Of a DNA stretch of 64,000 bases, positions 26,513 to 36,032 are shown in pieces. Location of the stretch: the NCBI RefSeq assembly GCF_900113705.1, contig NZ_FOQI01000001.1, positions 62,001 to 126,000 of the forward strand. The letters are read 5' to 3'. The notes below the pieces were generated by a model. The model ran no database searches, was not told the DNA's origin, and saw only the letters and a program-made list of their open reading frames with translations. Each line of letters opens with the position of its first letter. Positions within the stretch are counted from its first letter, which is position 1. The translations under genes and the position numbers were made by a program. Origin of the DNA: Collimonas sp. OK307. Its GTDB lineage: Bacteria > Pseudomonadota > Gammaproteobacteria > Burkholderiales > Burkholderiaceae_D.

Positions 26513-26980
26513 ATGATTAAGAAAAATTTATTACAGCCTGTTTCCGATGCTCAAAAGCCGTTAGGACTGGCCTATCTGGTGGGCCGCCTGGACCACGTAT
26601 TGAACAAGCGCTTGCGCGACAGCCTGGCGCCGACCGGACTGACTGTGCCCCAGTACACGGCGCTGTCGGTGTTCCGCACGCTGGGCTCGCTGTCGAACGC
26701 GCAACTGGCCGTGCGCACCATGATTTCGCCACAGTCGGCCAATGAAATGGTGAAGGCGATGGAGGCGAAAGGCTGGATAGAACGCAGGCCGGACCCTTCG
26801 CACGGACGCGTCATCCAGATTAGCCTGACCGATGAAGGCCAGGCGATCCTGCGGGAATGCGATGCCAAGGTGAGGGAGGTGGAGCAGTTCATGTTCCCGG
26901 ACCTGCGCGATGAGGAGCGTGCACAGTTGCACGCACAGCTGCGCGCCGCGGTGCGTGCGCTTAGCCTCGAAGGAATTTGA
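26513..26980 (+). CDS. MarR-family repressor of the ferulate operon
   Basis: 155 aa. Winged helix at about 40-110: LTVPQYTALSVFRTLGSLSN, then ISPQSANEMVKAMEAKGWIE (recognition helix) and the wing RRPDPSHGRVIQISLTDEG. It is divergent from ech, as FerC/FerR-type MarR repressors that sense feruloyl-CoA are. The shared palindrome at 26448 is the likely target. The ligand is inferred from context and family precedent. Confidence 0.9.
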   Translation: MIKKNLLQPVSDAQKPLGLAYLVGRLDHVLNKRLRDSLAPTGLTVPQYTALSVFRTLGSLSNAQLAVRTMISPQSANEMVKAMEAKGWIERRPDPSHGRVIQISLTDEGQAILRECDAKVREVEQFMFPDLRDEERAQLHAQLRAAVRALSLEGI

Positions 26981-27105
26981 GGGTTAATCCCGGCGTCTGG
27001 TACTTGAGGCCCGTGATACCGAAAATTGTCTTGAGCCGGTCGCAGGTGGGTGGGCGGGCAGGGTAGAAGTGCATCACGTATTACCCCGCCTTTCCAAAGA
27101 CCGTT

Positions 27106-29361
27106 TTAAATCAGACGTAACGGTAGTTTCCTCAAACGCTTTCCGGTTGCAGCAAACACCGCGTTAGCCACCGCGGGCGCAATTGGCGGCGTACCTGGTT
27201 CCCCCACGCCGCCCAAGGCCGCGTCACTATCCACGATGTGCGTTTCGATTAGCGGCGTCTGCGCCAGGCGCAGCATGTCGTAGCTGGGGAAATTACTTTG
27301 TTCGACACGTCCTTTGGCGAACGTGATTTCGCCGTAAAGTGCTGCGGTAAGCCCGAAAATTATCGCGCCCTCCATTTGCGCGGCGACCGTGTCCGGGTTG
27401 ATCGCCATGCCGCAGTCGACGGCGCAGACGACGCGATGCACGGTAATCTCGCCGCTTGGCGAGACGGAAATCTCCGCAACCTGGGCCACCACTGTATGAA
27501 ACGACTCATGCAGCGCAATGCCGCGACTCCGGCCGGGCGGTAACGCCGTGCCCCAGCCGGCACGCGTTGCCGCTGTATCGAGTACCTTGAGATGACGTGG
27601 CGAATCTGTCAGCAAGGTGCGGCGGAAACTGTACGGATCCTGCCCGGCTGCAACGGCTAACTCGTCGATAAAGCTTTCCGTGAAAAAAGCGTTATAGGAA
27701 TGGCCGACGCTGCGCCAGAAGCCGACCGGTACCGGTGTATTGGCTAGCACATGCTCGACCCGCTGATGTGGAAATGCGTAGGGCAAATCCGCAGCGCCCT
27801 CGGCGTTGGTTTTGTCCGGGGGGAAGTCCATGCCGCCCCATGGCAGCAGGCGGTCCATCAGCGAGCGGGTCACCGAGGCTCCAACAATCCGATTGAACCA
27901 GGCCACGGGCTTGCCTGCCGTATCGAGTCCGGCGCGGAATTTCGCCATGACGGCGGGGCGATACATGTCGTGCTGGATGTCTTCCTCGCGCGACCAGACC
28001 ACTTTCACCGGTACGCCCGGCATGGCGTGGGCGACGGTGACGGCCTGGATCACATAGTCGAATTCGGCGCGGCGACCGAAACCGCCGCCAAGGAAAGGTG
28101 TGTGCACCGTGACAAGCTCACTGGCGATGCCGGTGATACGCGCTGCGATCATGCGCATGATCGACGGCGCCTGGTTCGGCGCCCAGACTTCACAGGCGCC
28201 ATCCTTGACGAGCGCGGTGCAGTTCATGGGTTCCATTGTCGCGTGCGCGAGGAACGGCACCTGGTAGCTTGCTTCAACCACCTTGGCGGCTTGCTGCAAC
28301 CCGGCGTCGACGTCGCCGCTGGCGTGGTAAACATTGGCTTTGCCATGTTCCAGTTCCTGCGCATATCGCGCCAGAATCGTGTTCGAATCGAGCGTTGCGT
28401 TAGCGCCTTCGTCCCAGACGATAGGCAGCTGTTGCAACGCCGATTTCGCGCGCCAGTAACTGTCCGCCACCACCGCAACGCCATGCGGAATCGCCACCAC
28501 GGCTTTGAAGCCTGGCAGCTTTGCAATAGCTGCCGTATCAAAGCTCTTGACCGTGCCTCCGATTGCCGGACACTGCGCAACGGCGGCATAGAGCATGTTT
28601 GGCAAACGTACGTCGATACCGAACACTGCGCTGCCGTCGACCTTGGCGCGTACGTCCAGGCGCGGTGTCGGCTTGCCGATCAGCGTATATTCCTGACGTG
28701 TCTTGAGGCGCGGATGAGTGGGAGGCGTTATCTGAGCCGCCTCGCTCGCCAGTTCGCCGTAACCGAAACTGCGGCCGCTGGCCGCATGCATCACACGGCC
28801 GGCGTGCGTGCTGCATTGCGCAACGTCCACCGCCCAACGCTTGGCTGCCGTTGCCACCAGCATTTCGCGTGCCGAAGCACCGGCCAGCCGCATCGGATCC
28901 CAGGCAGAGCGCACCGAACTCGAGCCACCGGTCATCACATAGCCGATGCCTTCGCCGAGCTTGAATCCGACCCAGCGCAGCGTCGTTGCCATTGCTCCGT
29001 GGTCTTCCGGTTTGGCCGGCAAAGCGTCGCCGAGTATGACGTAGTTGCCGTAGATCTTGTCGACAGAAGCCTGTTCGGCACGGACCAGGCTCCAGTCGGC
29101 GTCGAGTTCCTCCGCAGCGAGCATCGGCAGCGCAGTGTAGATGCCTTGCCCCATCTCTTGATTCGGCACGATGACCGTGACGATGCCATCGACGCCGATC
29201 TTGATCCAGCCATTGAGCACAAACTCATGGTCGCCATGAGTAAGGCCAGAAGGTGGCGTGAGCCGGTTACGATCGCGCAGGCCGTAGCCGATGAGCAGGC
29301 CGCCGCCGACAACGGCGCCGGCTATCAGCAAACGGCGACGTCCAGGATTGGCGAGCGTCAT
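27106..29361 (-). CDS. Second molybdopterin-binding subunit, IorB-like
   Basis: 751 aa with an N-terminal Tat-type signal/anchor ([20 protein letters not shown]). Mo-cofactor segments: [13 protein letters not shown] and [12 protein letters not shown], plus [18 protein letters not shown] near the end. Same family and size as the 12337-14583 protein but clearly diverged. Its start overlaps the small-subunit stop by ATGA. Downstream of ferulate genes in a tail-to-tail arrangement with the MarR gene. Oxidation of an aromatic aldehyde is plausible but unproven. No XdhC accompanies it. Confidence 0.9.
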   Translation of the reverse strand: MTLANPGRRRLLIAGAVVGGGLLIGYGLRDRNRLTPPSGLTHGDHEFVLNGWIKIGVDGIVTVIVPNQEMGQGIYTALPMLAAEELDADWSLVRAEQASVDKIYGNYVILGDALPAKPEDHGAMATTLRWVGFKLGEGIGYVMTGGSSSVRSAWDPMRLAGASAREMLVATAAKRWAVDVAQCSTHAGRVMHAASGRSFGYGELASEAAQITPPTHPRLKTRQEYTLIGKPTPRLDVRAKVDGSAVFGIDVRLPNMLYAAVAQCPAIGGTVKSFDTAAIAKLPGFKAVVAIPHGVAVVADSYWRAKSALQQLPIVWDEGANATLDSNTILARYAQELEHGKANVYHASGDVDAGLQQAAKVVEASYQVPFLAHATMEPMNCTALVKDGACEVWAPNQAPSIMRMIAARITGIASELVTVHTPFLGGGFGRRAEFDYVIQAVTVAHAMPGVPVKVVWSREEDIQHDMYRPAVMAKFRAGLDTAGKPVAWFNRIVGASVTRSLMDRLLPWGGMDFPPDKTNAEGAADLPYAFPHQRVEHVLANTPVPVGFWRSVGHSYNAFFTESFIDELAVAAGQDPYSFRRTLLTDSPRHLKVLDTAATRAGWGTALPPGRSRGIALHESFHTVVAQVAEISVSPSGEITVHRVVCAVDCGMAINPDTVAAQMEGAIIFGLTAALYGEITFAKGRVEQSNFPSYDMLRLAQTPLIETHIVDSDAALGGVGEPGTPPIAPAVANAVFAATGKRLRKLPLRLI

Positions 29362-29819
29362 GATTTAGTTCCTTCGCCGGCGATGAGTGCGTGGATCGCC
29401 TGGCGCACGCGTGGATAGGTGCCGCAACGGCAAATGTTGGTCATAGTGGCGTCGATGTCGGTATCGCTGGGAAGTGGATTCTGCCGCAGCATAGCCTCGA
29501 CCGCCATGATCATGCCGCTTTGACAATAACCGCATTGCGGCACCTGGTGCGCAATCCACGCCTGTTGCACCGGGTGCAATTCTTTCCCTGCCAGCGCCTC
29601 GATGGTGGTGACACGTTTGCCTTCCAGCGCGGCGACAGGCATGACACAGGAACGCGTGGCCTGACCGTCGATGTGCACGGTGCAGGCGCCGCAGGCGGCA
29701 ATGCCGCAGCCGAATTTGGTGCCGGTCATACCGAGCGTGTCGCGCAGCACCCAGAGCAGGGGGGTGTCAGGTTCTACATCGACTACCTTGTCGTCGCCGT
29801 TAATATTGAGCTTGAACAA
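29358..29819 (-). CDS. [2Fe-2S] small subunit, IorA-like (TTG start)
   Basis: 153 aa. Cluster motifs [12 protein letters not shown] and CGYCQSGM...[16 protein letters not shown] at 29819 preceded by GGAGGCAAT has an ideal ribosome site and begins FKLNINGDD, as homologues do. The next upstream candidate, TTG at 29858, lacks a site. The gene overlaps the large-subunit start by 4 nt, so translation is coupled. It is divergent from TetR1; about 200 nt separate them. Confidence 0.9.
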   Translation of the reverse strand: MFKLNINGDDKVVDVEPDTPLLWVLRDTLGMTGTKFGCGIAACGACTVHIDGQATRSCVMPVAALEGKRVTTIEALAGKELHPVQQAWIAHQVPQCGYCQSGMIMAVEAMLRQNPLPSDTDIDATMTNICRCGTYPRVRQAIHALIAGEGTKS

Positions 29820-30023
29820 ATTGCCTCCGGAAGGTGGAGAAAGAATGTGAGGAATCAAATACTATCTGCAAGGATCATATCAGATGCTTTTTCTGCAATC
29901 ATGATAGTCGGTGCGTTGGTATTGCCGCTAGTCAGCGTGGGTATGATCCAGCAGAACGATGTCGACGCTGCGGCGACTGTCCTTTCCGAATCGGTGTGCG
30001 TGCACATTAATTCAAAATGGTAT

Positions 30024-30037
30024 ATGATGACCATAAT
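30024..30037. promoter_or_regulatory. TetR1 operator overlapping its own start
   Basis: ATGATG-AC-CATAAT, matching the copy at 36019 in all but one arm base. It overlaps the possible ATG starts of TetR1 and lies next to a TATATGAT -10-like hexamer, suggesting autorepression. Confidence 0.6.
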
Positions 30038-30632
30038 GAAAACGAAATCTACAAAGCACACCGCCGTCGGCCGCAAAGAAGCCACGCACGAACGTATCGT
30101 GGAGGTGGCTGCGCGCGCCATCCGCCGCAGCGGCTACGGCGGTACTGGCGTAGCCGACATCATGAAGGAAGCGGGCCTGACACACGGTGGCTTCTATGCC
30201 CATTTCGAATCGCGCGACGCTTTGCTGGCCGAGGCAGGGGACCGTGCTGGGGCTGAATCAGTCGCGTTGGCCGCGCGCGTGGCGGCGGCAGCGCCTCCCG
30301 GGCAAGCGCTGCATGTCATGATGCAGGCTTATTTGTCGTCGGAGCATATAGAGGCCATCGAGACTGGTTGTCCGGTCTCGGCGCTGGGCTCGGAAATGCC
30401 GCGCCAGGCACCGGAAGTGCGGCGTGCCGCGACTGTTCACATCAAGGAAATGATTGATCTATTCGCCCGCCAGATGCCCAATTGGGGTCAGGCGCATGCG
30501 CACGAGCAAGCGATGGCGCTGGTCTGCGCCTTGGTAGGCACAACCATAATCGCCCGTGCCGTCGATGACCCTAAGTTATCCGCAGCGCTGTGCGCAGCTG
30601 CACTGAAACAATTTACACCGGCTGCCGCTTGA
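30024..30632 (+). CDS. TetR/AcrR-family regulator (TetR1)
   Basis: About 202 aa. The HTH is [20 protein letters not shown] with recognition helix [16 protein letters not shown]; the ligand domain resembles TetR_C members near NADP reductases ([15 protein letters not shown]). Three in-frame ATGs (30024, 30027, 30036) lie in the operator; no clear ribosome site chooses between them. It is about 60% identical by eye to TetR2 at 36019. It precedes the SDR-OYE-MDR genes and is likely to repress them through the site at 30662. Confidence 0.88.
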   Translation: MMTIMKTKSTKHTAVGRKEATHERIVEVAARAIRRSGYGGTGVADIMKEAGLTHGGFYAHFESRDALLAEAGDRAGAESVALAARVAAAAPPGQALHVMMQAYLSSEHIEAIETGCPVSALGSEMPRQAPEVRRAATVHIKEMIDLFARQMPNWGQAHAHEQAMALVCALVGTTIIARAVDDPKLSAALCAAALKQFTPAAA

Positions 30633-30653
30633 GTCTGTCGGCAGTTTTTTTTT
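30622..30653 (+). terminator. Intrinsic terminator after TetR1
   Basis: CTGCCG stem, 11-nt loop, CGGCAG, then nine T. It overlaps the TetR1 stop codon, so TetR1 is a separate transcript from the SDR operon. Confidence 0.8.
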
Positions 30654-30661
30654 GCACTTTA

Positions 30662-30679
30662 ATATGATGATCGTCATAT
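30662..30679. promoter_or_regulatory. TetR1/TetR2-type operator before SDR1
   Basis: ATATGATGATCGTCATAT, an 18-bp palindrome with one mismatched pair, 22 nt before the SDR1 start. It overlaps a TATAAA-like element, so bound repressor would block the promoter. Confidence 0.7.
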
Positions 30680-30700
30680 AAACTTCAACATAAAGGATTA

Positions 30701-31501
30701 ATGATGTCTACTTCTTCTCAAAAAATTGCAGTTGTAACCGGTGCGTCGTCGGGTATCGGCGCGGTCTATGCCGATCGCTTGGCTAAACGGGGCTATGACC
30801 TAGTGCTTATTGCGCGACGTACGGAGCGCTTGCAATCGCTAGCGGCCAAGATCGCAAGGACGCACGGCGTGAAGGTAGCGCCAATGATCGCCGACCTTGA
30901 AACGGAGGCTGGTCAGGCTAGCATCGAGCAATTTCTCTCCAATAATTCGGCGGTCAGTGTCTTGGTGAACAATGCTGGCATCGCACGACTCGCTCCAATC
31001 TCAGACGGCCCCTTACAGGACTCTTTGTCTCAGATCGCGCTGAACATCACAGCCCTGACGCGCTTGACACATGCAGTCCTACCTGGGCTGAAGTCGCGCA
31101 ATGAAGGACTGATCATCAATGTTTCCTCTGTATTGGCGGTGAACTCCTTGCCAATCAGTTCCGTGTACAGCGGAAGCAAAGCGTTCGTTCTGGCGTTCAG
31201 CCGCGGACTTCAGCAAGAACTAGCCAATACCGGTGTGAGGGTGCAGGTCGTGCTCCCCGCAGCCACGGCCACAGAGGTTTGGGATAGGTCCGGCGTGCCC
31301 CTGGCAGCTCTTGCTCCAGAGTCCGTCATGTCGACGGAGGACCTGGTGGACGCGGCCTTGTCCGCGCTCGATAAAGGCGAAAACATTAGCTGGCCGTCGG
31401 TGGCTGACACGGAAGTGATCGAGCGCTTTGAATCTGCCCGCCTTGCGCTCTTCGCTACTTCACAAACCGGCAAGGTCGCGCCGCGCCTTCTACCGGCCTG
31501 A
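30701..31501 (+). CDS. Short-chain dehydrogenase/reductase (SDR1)
   Basis: 266 aa classical SDR. NAD(P) loop VTGASSGIGAVYADRL, NNAG as LVNNAGIA, catalytic Ser in NVSSVLA, and YSGSKAF for Tyr-x3-Lys. The basic LIARRTERLQ after strand 2 favours NADP(H). Two adjacent ATGs (30701, 30704); AAGGA better fits 30704. First gene of an apparent operon with the ene-reductase (38 nt), a small membrane protein and an MDR. Carbonyl or alcohol substrate unknown. Confidence 0.9.
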   Translation: MMSTSSQKIAVVTGASSGIGAVYADRLAKRGYDLVLIARRTERLQSLAAKIARTHGVKVAPMIADLETEAGQASIEQFLSNNSAVSVLVNNAGIARLAPISDGPLQDSLSQIALNITALTRLTHAVLPGLKSRNEGLIINVSSVLAVNSLPISSVYSGSKAFVLAFSRGLQQELANTGVRVQVVLPAATATEVWDRSGVPLAALAPESVMSTEDLVDAALSALDKGENISWPSVADTEVIERFESARLALFATSQTGKVAPRLLPA

Positions 31502-31539
31502 TTTTGTAAACCAAATGCCCTTTTAAAGGATTACCAAAA

Positions 31540-32616
31540 ATGATATTTGAAGCCTTCTCTCTGGGTGCCGCCAATCTCAGCAATCGGGCTGTGATGTCTC
31601 CGCTCACTCGCAGTCGTGCCGTCGACAACAACACGCCGAACAGTCTGATGGCCACCTATTACTCCCAGCGCGCCGGCGCCGGCCTCATCATTACCGAAGG
31701 CACCTCGCCATCGCCAAACGGTTTGGGCTACGCGCGCATACCGGGTTTATTCAATGACGCGCACGTACAAGGCTGGAAACTGGTGACGGATGCCGTCCAC
31801 GCCAAGGGCGGCAAGATCGTCGTGCAGCTGATGCATACCGGGCGCGTGAGCCATCAGGCAAACCTGCCGGACGGGGCCGAGGTACTGGGCCCGTCATCCG
31901 ACACATGCCCTGGCGAGATGTGGACCGATGGCCACGGCAGCCAGCTGCACACGGCGCCACGCGAGATGACCGATGCCGACATTGCGGCTGCGATCCACGA
32001 GTTTGCAAGCGCCGCTCGCCTGGCCATCGTTGCCGGTTTCGACGGCATCGAACTGCATGCCGCTAACGGCTATTTGCTCGAGCAATTCCTGAATCCCAAT
32101 GTCAACCGTCGAACCGATGGTTACGGCGGCACCCCAGAAGAACGTAACCGGTTCGTGCTGGAAGTCGTCCGCGCTACCACCAAGGAGATCGGCGCCGAAC
32201 GAGTCGGCATCCGCCTGTCGCCGTATGGGGTTTTCAACGCCACCGGACCGTTCGCGGATGTGTATGAGCAGTATATGGCGCTGGTGCAGGAGCTGTCCAC
32301 ACTAGGTCTCATGTACGTCCACGTCCTGGATCACTCGGCGATAGGCGCGCCGCAGGTTCCAGCCAAGCTGAAGGCCGACCTGCGAGCCGCGTTCAGCGGC
32401 CCGTTCATCCTTGCCGGCGGATTCGACAAAGATAGCGCGCAGCAAGCGCTGAATGAGGGCCACGCGGATCTGATAGCGATGGGCCGGGCCTTTTTGGCTA
32501 ACCCCGACCTGGTTGAGCGCCTGCGCCAAAACGCGCCGCTGAACACTCCCGACCCCAGCACGTTCTATACGCCAGGACCGCAGGGCTATACCGACTATCC
32601 GGCGCTCGCAGGCTAA
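31540..32616 (+). CDS. Old-yellow-enzyme ene-reductase (NemA-like)
   Basis: 358 aa FMN TIM barrel. It starts MIFEAFSLGAANLSNRAVMSPLTRSR, a typical alkene-reductase opening, and carries the signature ELHAANGYLLEQFLNPNVNR with His and Asn for the carbonyl oxygen. RTDGYGGTPEERNRF and LAGGFD follow. Reduces the C=C of enones, maleimides or nitrate esters with NADPH. Second gene of the TetR1 operon; ends 4 nt before the membrane-protein gene. Confidence 0.92.
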   Translation: MIFEAFSLGAANLSNRAVMSPLTRSRAVDNNTPNSLMATYYSQRAGAGLIITEGTSPSPNGLGYARIPGLFNDAHVQGWKLVTDAVHAKGGKIVVQLMHTGRVSHQANLPDGAEVLGPSSDTCPGEMWTDGHGSQLHTAPREMTDADIAAAIHEFASAARLAIVAGFDGIELHAANGYLLEQFLNPNVNRRTDGYGGTPEERNRFVLEVVRATTKEIGAERVGIRLSPYGVFNATGPFADVYEQYMALVQELSTLGLMYVHVLDHSAIGAPQVPAKLKADLRAAFSGPFILAGGFDKDSAQQALNEGHADLIAMGRAFLANPDLVERLRQNAPLNTPDPSTFYTPGPQGYTDYPALAG

Positions 32617-32620
32617 GCCT

Positions 32621-33034
32621 ATGAAACTCAGCTTCCGTGGTCTCGCGATCTTGTCTGCGCTGGTTTTCTCAGCGTTGGCGCTCACCTGGATGTTGGCGCC
32701 CGATCTTCTGTTGTCAGATTGGGGCGTTGAATTCACACCTTCAGCCGGGCTGGTCAGCCGGCGTGCGGCCGCGTTGTATGCGGGCGTCGCCGTCATGTTC
32801 TTCTCAGCCAGAAATACTGAGCCGTCAACGGCCCGATCAGCATTGATCAAAGGTGTTGTGGTTGCCTGCTTCATGCTCGCGGTATTGGGGTTGCTGGAGT
32901 TTGAAGTGGGGAACGCCACCCCCAGAATCCTGATAGCGGTTTTCATCGAAGCCGCACTCACACTCGCGTTCCTGTATGTGGGGTGCAGCCACCCCGCGGT
33001 GTCGGATACCAGCCATCGGCGCAGGAAAGCCTAA
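32621..33034 (+). CDS. Small four-helix membrane protein, DUF4345-like
   Basis: 137 aa with four hydrophobic segments (8-28, 42-62, 77-97, 104-124) and a basic tail. No catalytic motif. It starts 4 nt after the ene-reductase stop, so it is co-transcribed. Its N-terminus resembles the truncated ORF at 38552-38674, so a paralogue once stood in the TetR2 module too. Family name is tentative; function unknown. Confidence 0.7.
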   Translation: MKLSFRGLAILSALVFSALALTWMLAPDLLLSDWGVEFTPSAGLVSRRAAALYAGVAVMFFSARNTEPSTARSALIKGVVVACFMLAVLGLLEFEVGNATPRILIAVFIEAALTLAFLYVGCSHPAVSDTSHRRRKA

Positions 33035-33126
33035 ATCAGCAATAACTGCCTGCTTTGAGGAATTGGATAATCTCTCCGCGAGTACTCGAACAGCAGACGT
33101 ATTTAACGAAAACAAAGAAGGTACAC

Positions 33127-34134
33127 ATGAATGCACTGATCTTGAAACGTTACGGTGGGGCCGATCAGGTTGTGTTCGCCGACATTCCTCGGCCTGCGAT
33201 CAAGCCGGACGAAATTCTGGTCCAGGTTCACGCCGTCGGCCTCAATCCTATTGATTACATGATTCCAAAAGGAACGTTTAAGCCTATCCTCAAGTTTCAA
33301 CTGCCGGCCACGATGGGGAGTGATCTGGCCGGTGTCGTAGTGGAAGTGGGAAGCCGCGTCAGCCGTTTTAGGGTGGGTGATGCCGTTTTCGCCAGTATCT
33401 TCGATCTGGGTACCGGCAGCCTCGCTGAATTTGCCGCGGTACCTGAGCATGCAGCTGCCCATAAACCAGCAAATCTGGACTTTGTGCAGGCTGCCTCGAT
33501 CCCGATGGTCGGACTCACATCATGGCAGGCATTCAATGAGCGTGCGCGGATTAAGCCGGGACAAAAGGTGTTTGTTCCGGCGGGGGCGGGCGGCATCGGC
33601 ACCTTCGCTATCCAGTTGGCGAAACACCTCGGCGCCAAGGTAGGGACGACCACCAGTACGGGTAACGTGGATCTGGTACGTAGCCTTGGCGCTGATGAGG
33701 TGGTCGATTACAAGAAACAGGAATTTGAGGATGTGCTGCGCGGTTATGACGCCGTGCTGGGCACGATCAGGGGAGATGGGCTCAAAAAGGCACTGCAGAC
33801 TGTGAAGCCCGGAAGCAATGTCGTCTCGCTCATCGGTCCGCCGGATGCTGCCTTCGCGCGCGCGCGTGGAATGAATTTCTTGATGAGGTTCGTGTTCGGT
33901 CTGCTGAGCAGTAAGATCATTCGCCTCGCGAAAAAGCATGATGCCAGCTATTCATTCCTGTTTATGCGCCCAGACGGCCGCCAACTTGCAAAAATCGGTG
34001 AGCTTCTCGACGCATCGCATATCCGTCCGGTAATTGATAAGGTATTTCCGTTTGTTCAGGTGAAGGAGGGGCTTGCGTATCTCGAAACGGGTCGAGCCAA
34101 GGGGAAGGTCGTCGTACAGATGGTCAGCACGTGA
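33127..34134 (+). CDS. Zinc-less NADP-dependent alcohol dehydrogenase-like reductase (MDR1)
   Basis: 335 aa MDR/quinone-reductase family. Starts MNALILKRYGGADQVVF; no Zn cysteines. The NADPH loop is PAGAGGIGTFAIQLAKHLGA, and YKKQEF follows strand 5. Very like MDR2 at 38748 (most residues identical over long stretches, for example SIPMVGLTSWQA and FASIFDLGTGS), so they are duplicates. Likely an enone or quinone reductase. It closes the TetR1 operon after a 92-nt gap. Confidence 0.9.
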   Translation: MNALILKRYGGADQVVFADIPRPAIKPDEILVQVHAVGLNPIDYMIPKGTFKPILKFQLPATMGSDLAGVVVEVGSRVSRFRVGDAVFASIFDLGTGSLAEFAAVPEHAAAHKPANLDFVQAASIPMVGLTSWQAFNERARIKPGQKVFVPAGAGGIGTFAIQLAKHLGAKVGTTTSTGNVDLVRSLGADEVVDYKKQEFEDVLRGYDAVLGTIRGDGLKKALQTVKPGSNVVSLIGPPDAAFARARGMNFLMRFVFGLLSSKIIRLAKKHDASYSFLFMRPDGRQLAKIGELLDASHIRPVIDKVFPFVQVKEGLAYLETGRAKGKVVVQMVST

Positions 34135-34497
34135 CCGCATCTTCATATACCCCATCATGTGAACCGAATGCCACGCCGCTCGGCGTGGACCGGATGGCGC
34201 CATTGTTGCCGTTGATAAGTAGCTGGAGCGGAAAACGCAATGGAACGAGTAGCGGCGAGTGGCTCATACACATGCTTGATAAATGGAATTGAGTCCGCCG
34301 GCAGAGTCGAATTTATTGCTCGAGTCAAGGATTCGTCCAAGGGGTACAGCCTGCTCGATCAGGCAAGAAGAGCCGCCGCGCGTAGGGAGGCGGTGAAATT
34401 GGCAGCTATAACGGTCACAGGCATCGTTAGCATATAGCCAAAAGGGTACGTACAAAATTTGTGCTGTACTGGTTGGGCGCCGGAAGATAGAGGAAAT
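34135..34497. other. Intergenic gap with a hairpin
   Basis: 363 nt without a convincing gene. It holds a perfect 8-bp stem CCACGCCG-CT-CGGCGTGG at 34171-34188 just after MDR1, without a T-run. Short ORFs on both strands (34240-34437 plus; 34264-34512 minus) show no family features. Confidence 0.5.
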
Positions 34498-35067
34498 ATG
34501 GAAAGCATACATAACGACCAGGAGCTACGAAAAGCTCTCCATTCGATTTACGCTGCCCAGTTCGATACGTTCAAGAAATTTCCAAAGGCGTTTACCAAAG
34601 CTGATGCGACACGAATGCTCACGGGTTTAATGGGTTCGCAACCATGGTCCTGGCGCGTTATAGGTATCACAAGCGATGCGCTCGACGTCTTTTCCAAGAA
34701 TGAATTTAAACGTCCGACGGGACAAATACAACGCGGACGCAGAGACAATCGTGCCAGCACCGTACGGGCGCTGTTTTTCGAGCGCGCTGAACCGATGCCA
34801 TTAGATGAGTTTTTTGAATTCTTCCTCAAACGAGAGGAAACTGTCCTCATGACAAAGAGCGAGAACCAGCACCGACAAGGGAAAGAATTTCCCGACTTCA
34901 TTCCGATCGATGCTCATCATGCCTTATTCCCTTGCGGAACACTGGTCGGATGGAAGCATCGTAAGGCCGAAGTCGATTTCTTGCGCGAGTTGCACGCTAA
35001 GCAGTTGGAGGCACATGAATACCGAAGACACCTGTTCAGATGCTCGAGACTTGGGATCCATAGTTAA
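34498..35067 (+). CDS. Hypothetical protein
   Basis: 189 aa from the ATG at 34498 with AGAGGAA in front. It is soluble, basic and charged, and no signal or membrane segment is seen. Motif-like parts: AFTKADATRMLTGLMGSQP, QRGRRDNRASTVRALFF, EFFEFFLKREETVLMTKSEN. I do not recognise the family. It stands between the TetR1 operon and a stretch of gene remnants, so it could be an inserted accessory gene. Base composition is lower in GC than its neighbours. Confidence 0.6.
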   Translation: MESIHNDQELRKALHSIYAAQFDTFKKFPKAFTKADATRMLTGLMGSQPWSWRVIGITSDALDVFSKNEFKRPTGQIQRGRRDNRASTVRALFFERAEPMPLDEFFEFFLKREETVLMTKSENQHRQGKEFPDFIPIDAHHALFPCGTLVGWKHRKAEVDFLRELHAKQLEAHEYRRHLFRCSRLGIHS

Positions 35068-35170
35068 CCCTTCATAATTACTGATCGGGAAAATTTATCT
35101 GTCGATTCCCGTCGCTCAGAAGAAATCAAATCCGAGCATGTTGGCGCTGACTCGAATTTGATCCACGGTG

Positions 35171-35305
35171 CTGATTTTCACGGAAAATAGCAAAGATGCC
35201 TTTCTGGCAGCTTTGCATAAAAAAGATCTCGCAATCAGTGGCGATTTTGTTGAGGTGCTGTGGTTCCAAGGATTGACGGAGTACTTGCAGCCTAGCAAAA
35301 AATAA
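35171..35305 (+). pseudogene. SCP2-domain protein C-terminal remnant
   Basis: Forty-one codons reading TENSKDAFLAALHKKDL, then FVEVLWFQGLTEYLQPSKK and a stop. They match the last 40 residues of the intact SCP2 protein at 50579-50959 with few changes. The N-terminal two thirds is gone. The next fragment, an AcuI head, follows 50 nt later. Confidence 0.85.
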
Positions 35306-35355
35306 GAACATTATCTTGAGAAATAGTTCGGGTAGGCGAATAAGGAGAAACAAAA

Positions 35356-35487
35356 ATGTCATTCAAAGCACTGCTGGCATCAAAGTCCGGCGCAATGACT
35401 TCGGCCAGCGTGGTCGAAATGAATGAGCAAGAACTCATGCCCGGCGACGTCTCCATCGCAGTCGAATATTCGACGGTGAACCGATAA
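35356..35487 (+). pseudogene. AcuI/YhdH-type reductase N-terminal remnant
   Basis: Starts MSFKALLASKSGAMTSASVV and continues ELMPGDVSIAVEYSTVN, then a stop after 43 codons. It parallels the first 43 residues of the intact gene at 37569 (MTFQALLASKTGDKITTSVV). AAGGAG precedes the ATG. The remaining 285 residues are missing, so it is a truncated duplicate. Confidence 0.88.
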
Positions 35488-35763
35488 TAAATATCCACTT
35501 TCGGACATTATGTGTGGTGGAATCGGCCACTGCGTTTTGGTTGGCAAGTTTGTTGTTACGAGAGTCCGAGTTAGTAGAAGGAAGTCGCCGCAGTTAGCAT
35601 CTTTAGGGGGGGTAGCTGAGAAGGAATATGGCTTGTGAACACCCGTGGATGCTAACAGGCCAATAAAGTTGCTACTCGCTATCGTTAATGGGAGCAGCGA
35701 GGTGTGCAACGCCTTGTAGGCCAGGCGCGCGGCATTGCGAACTGTCGGTTCGGGCGTGTTCAT
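35380..35763 (-). CDS. Unrecognised ORF, coupled to a second upstream ORF
   Basis: 127 codons starting MNTPEPTVRNAARLAYKAL with AGGGAG upstream. Its ATG overlaps the stop of an upstream minus-strand ORF (ending LEFVQQGEKQ at 35760), as in coupled genes; that ORF covers up to about 35940. No family is recognised. The 3' third is antisense to the AcuI remnant, so its C-terminus is probably artificial and the gene truncated. 35488-36018 otherwise shows no gene. Confidence 0.35.
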   Translation of the reverse strand: MNTPEPTVRNAARLAYKALHTSLLPLTIASSNFIGLLASTGVHKPYSFSATPPKDANCGDFLLLTRTLVTTNLPTKTQWPIPPHIMSESGYLLSVHRRIFDCDGDVAGHEFLLIHFDHAGRSHCAGL

Positions 35764-36018
35764 TGCTTTTCTCCCTGCTGGACGAATTCCAAGTTGTCCC
35801 CTTGCGCGATGTCCAACATGAACCCTGTACCGGTCAACCCCGCCGTTATTTCGTATTGTGAACGCCCCCTCATCATTCCTGATATCAAGCCTAAGCGAGT
35901 CGTGGACTTCTGGTTAACGCGAGCCGGAGCATGATCCGCAAAGCATCTGACCAAAAAAATCGCACCCAAGCGGATGGTTTCGCCCAAAACATCACTGCAC
36001 ATTTTTTTGAAACAGTGT

Positions 36019-36032
36019 ATGATGACCATCAT
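36019..36032. promoter_or_regulatory. TetR2 operator over its own start
   Basis: ATGATG-AC-CATCAT, inverted arms of 6 bp, containing the first TetR2 ATG codons. Same type as 30024, 30662 and 36658. Confidence 0.65.

Noticed and set aside
27751-29418. 555-codon plus-strand ORF
   Set aside because: Shadow of the second molybdenum subunit on the opposite strand.
29391-30023. Upstream extension of TetR1 (413 codons in total)
   Set aside because: The extra part is antisense to the [2Fe-2S] subunit; TetR homology begins near 30036.
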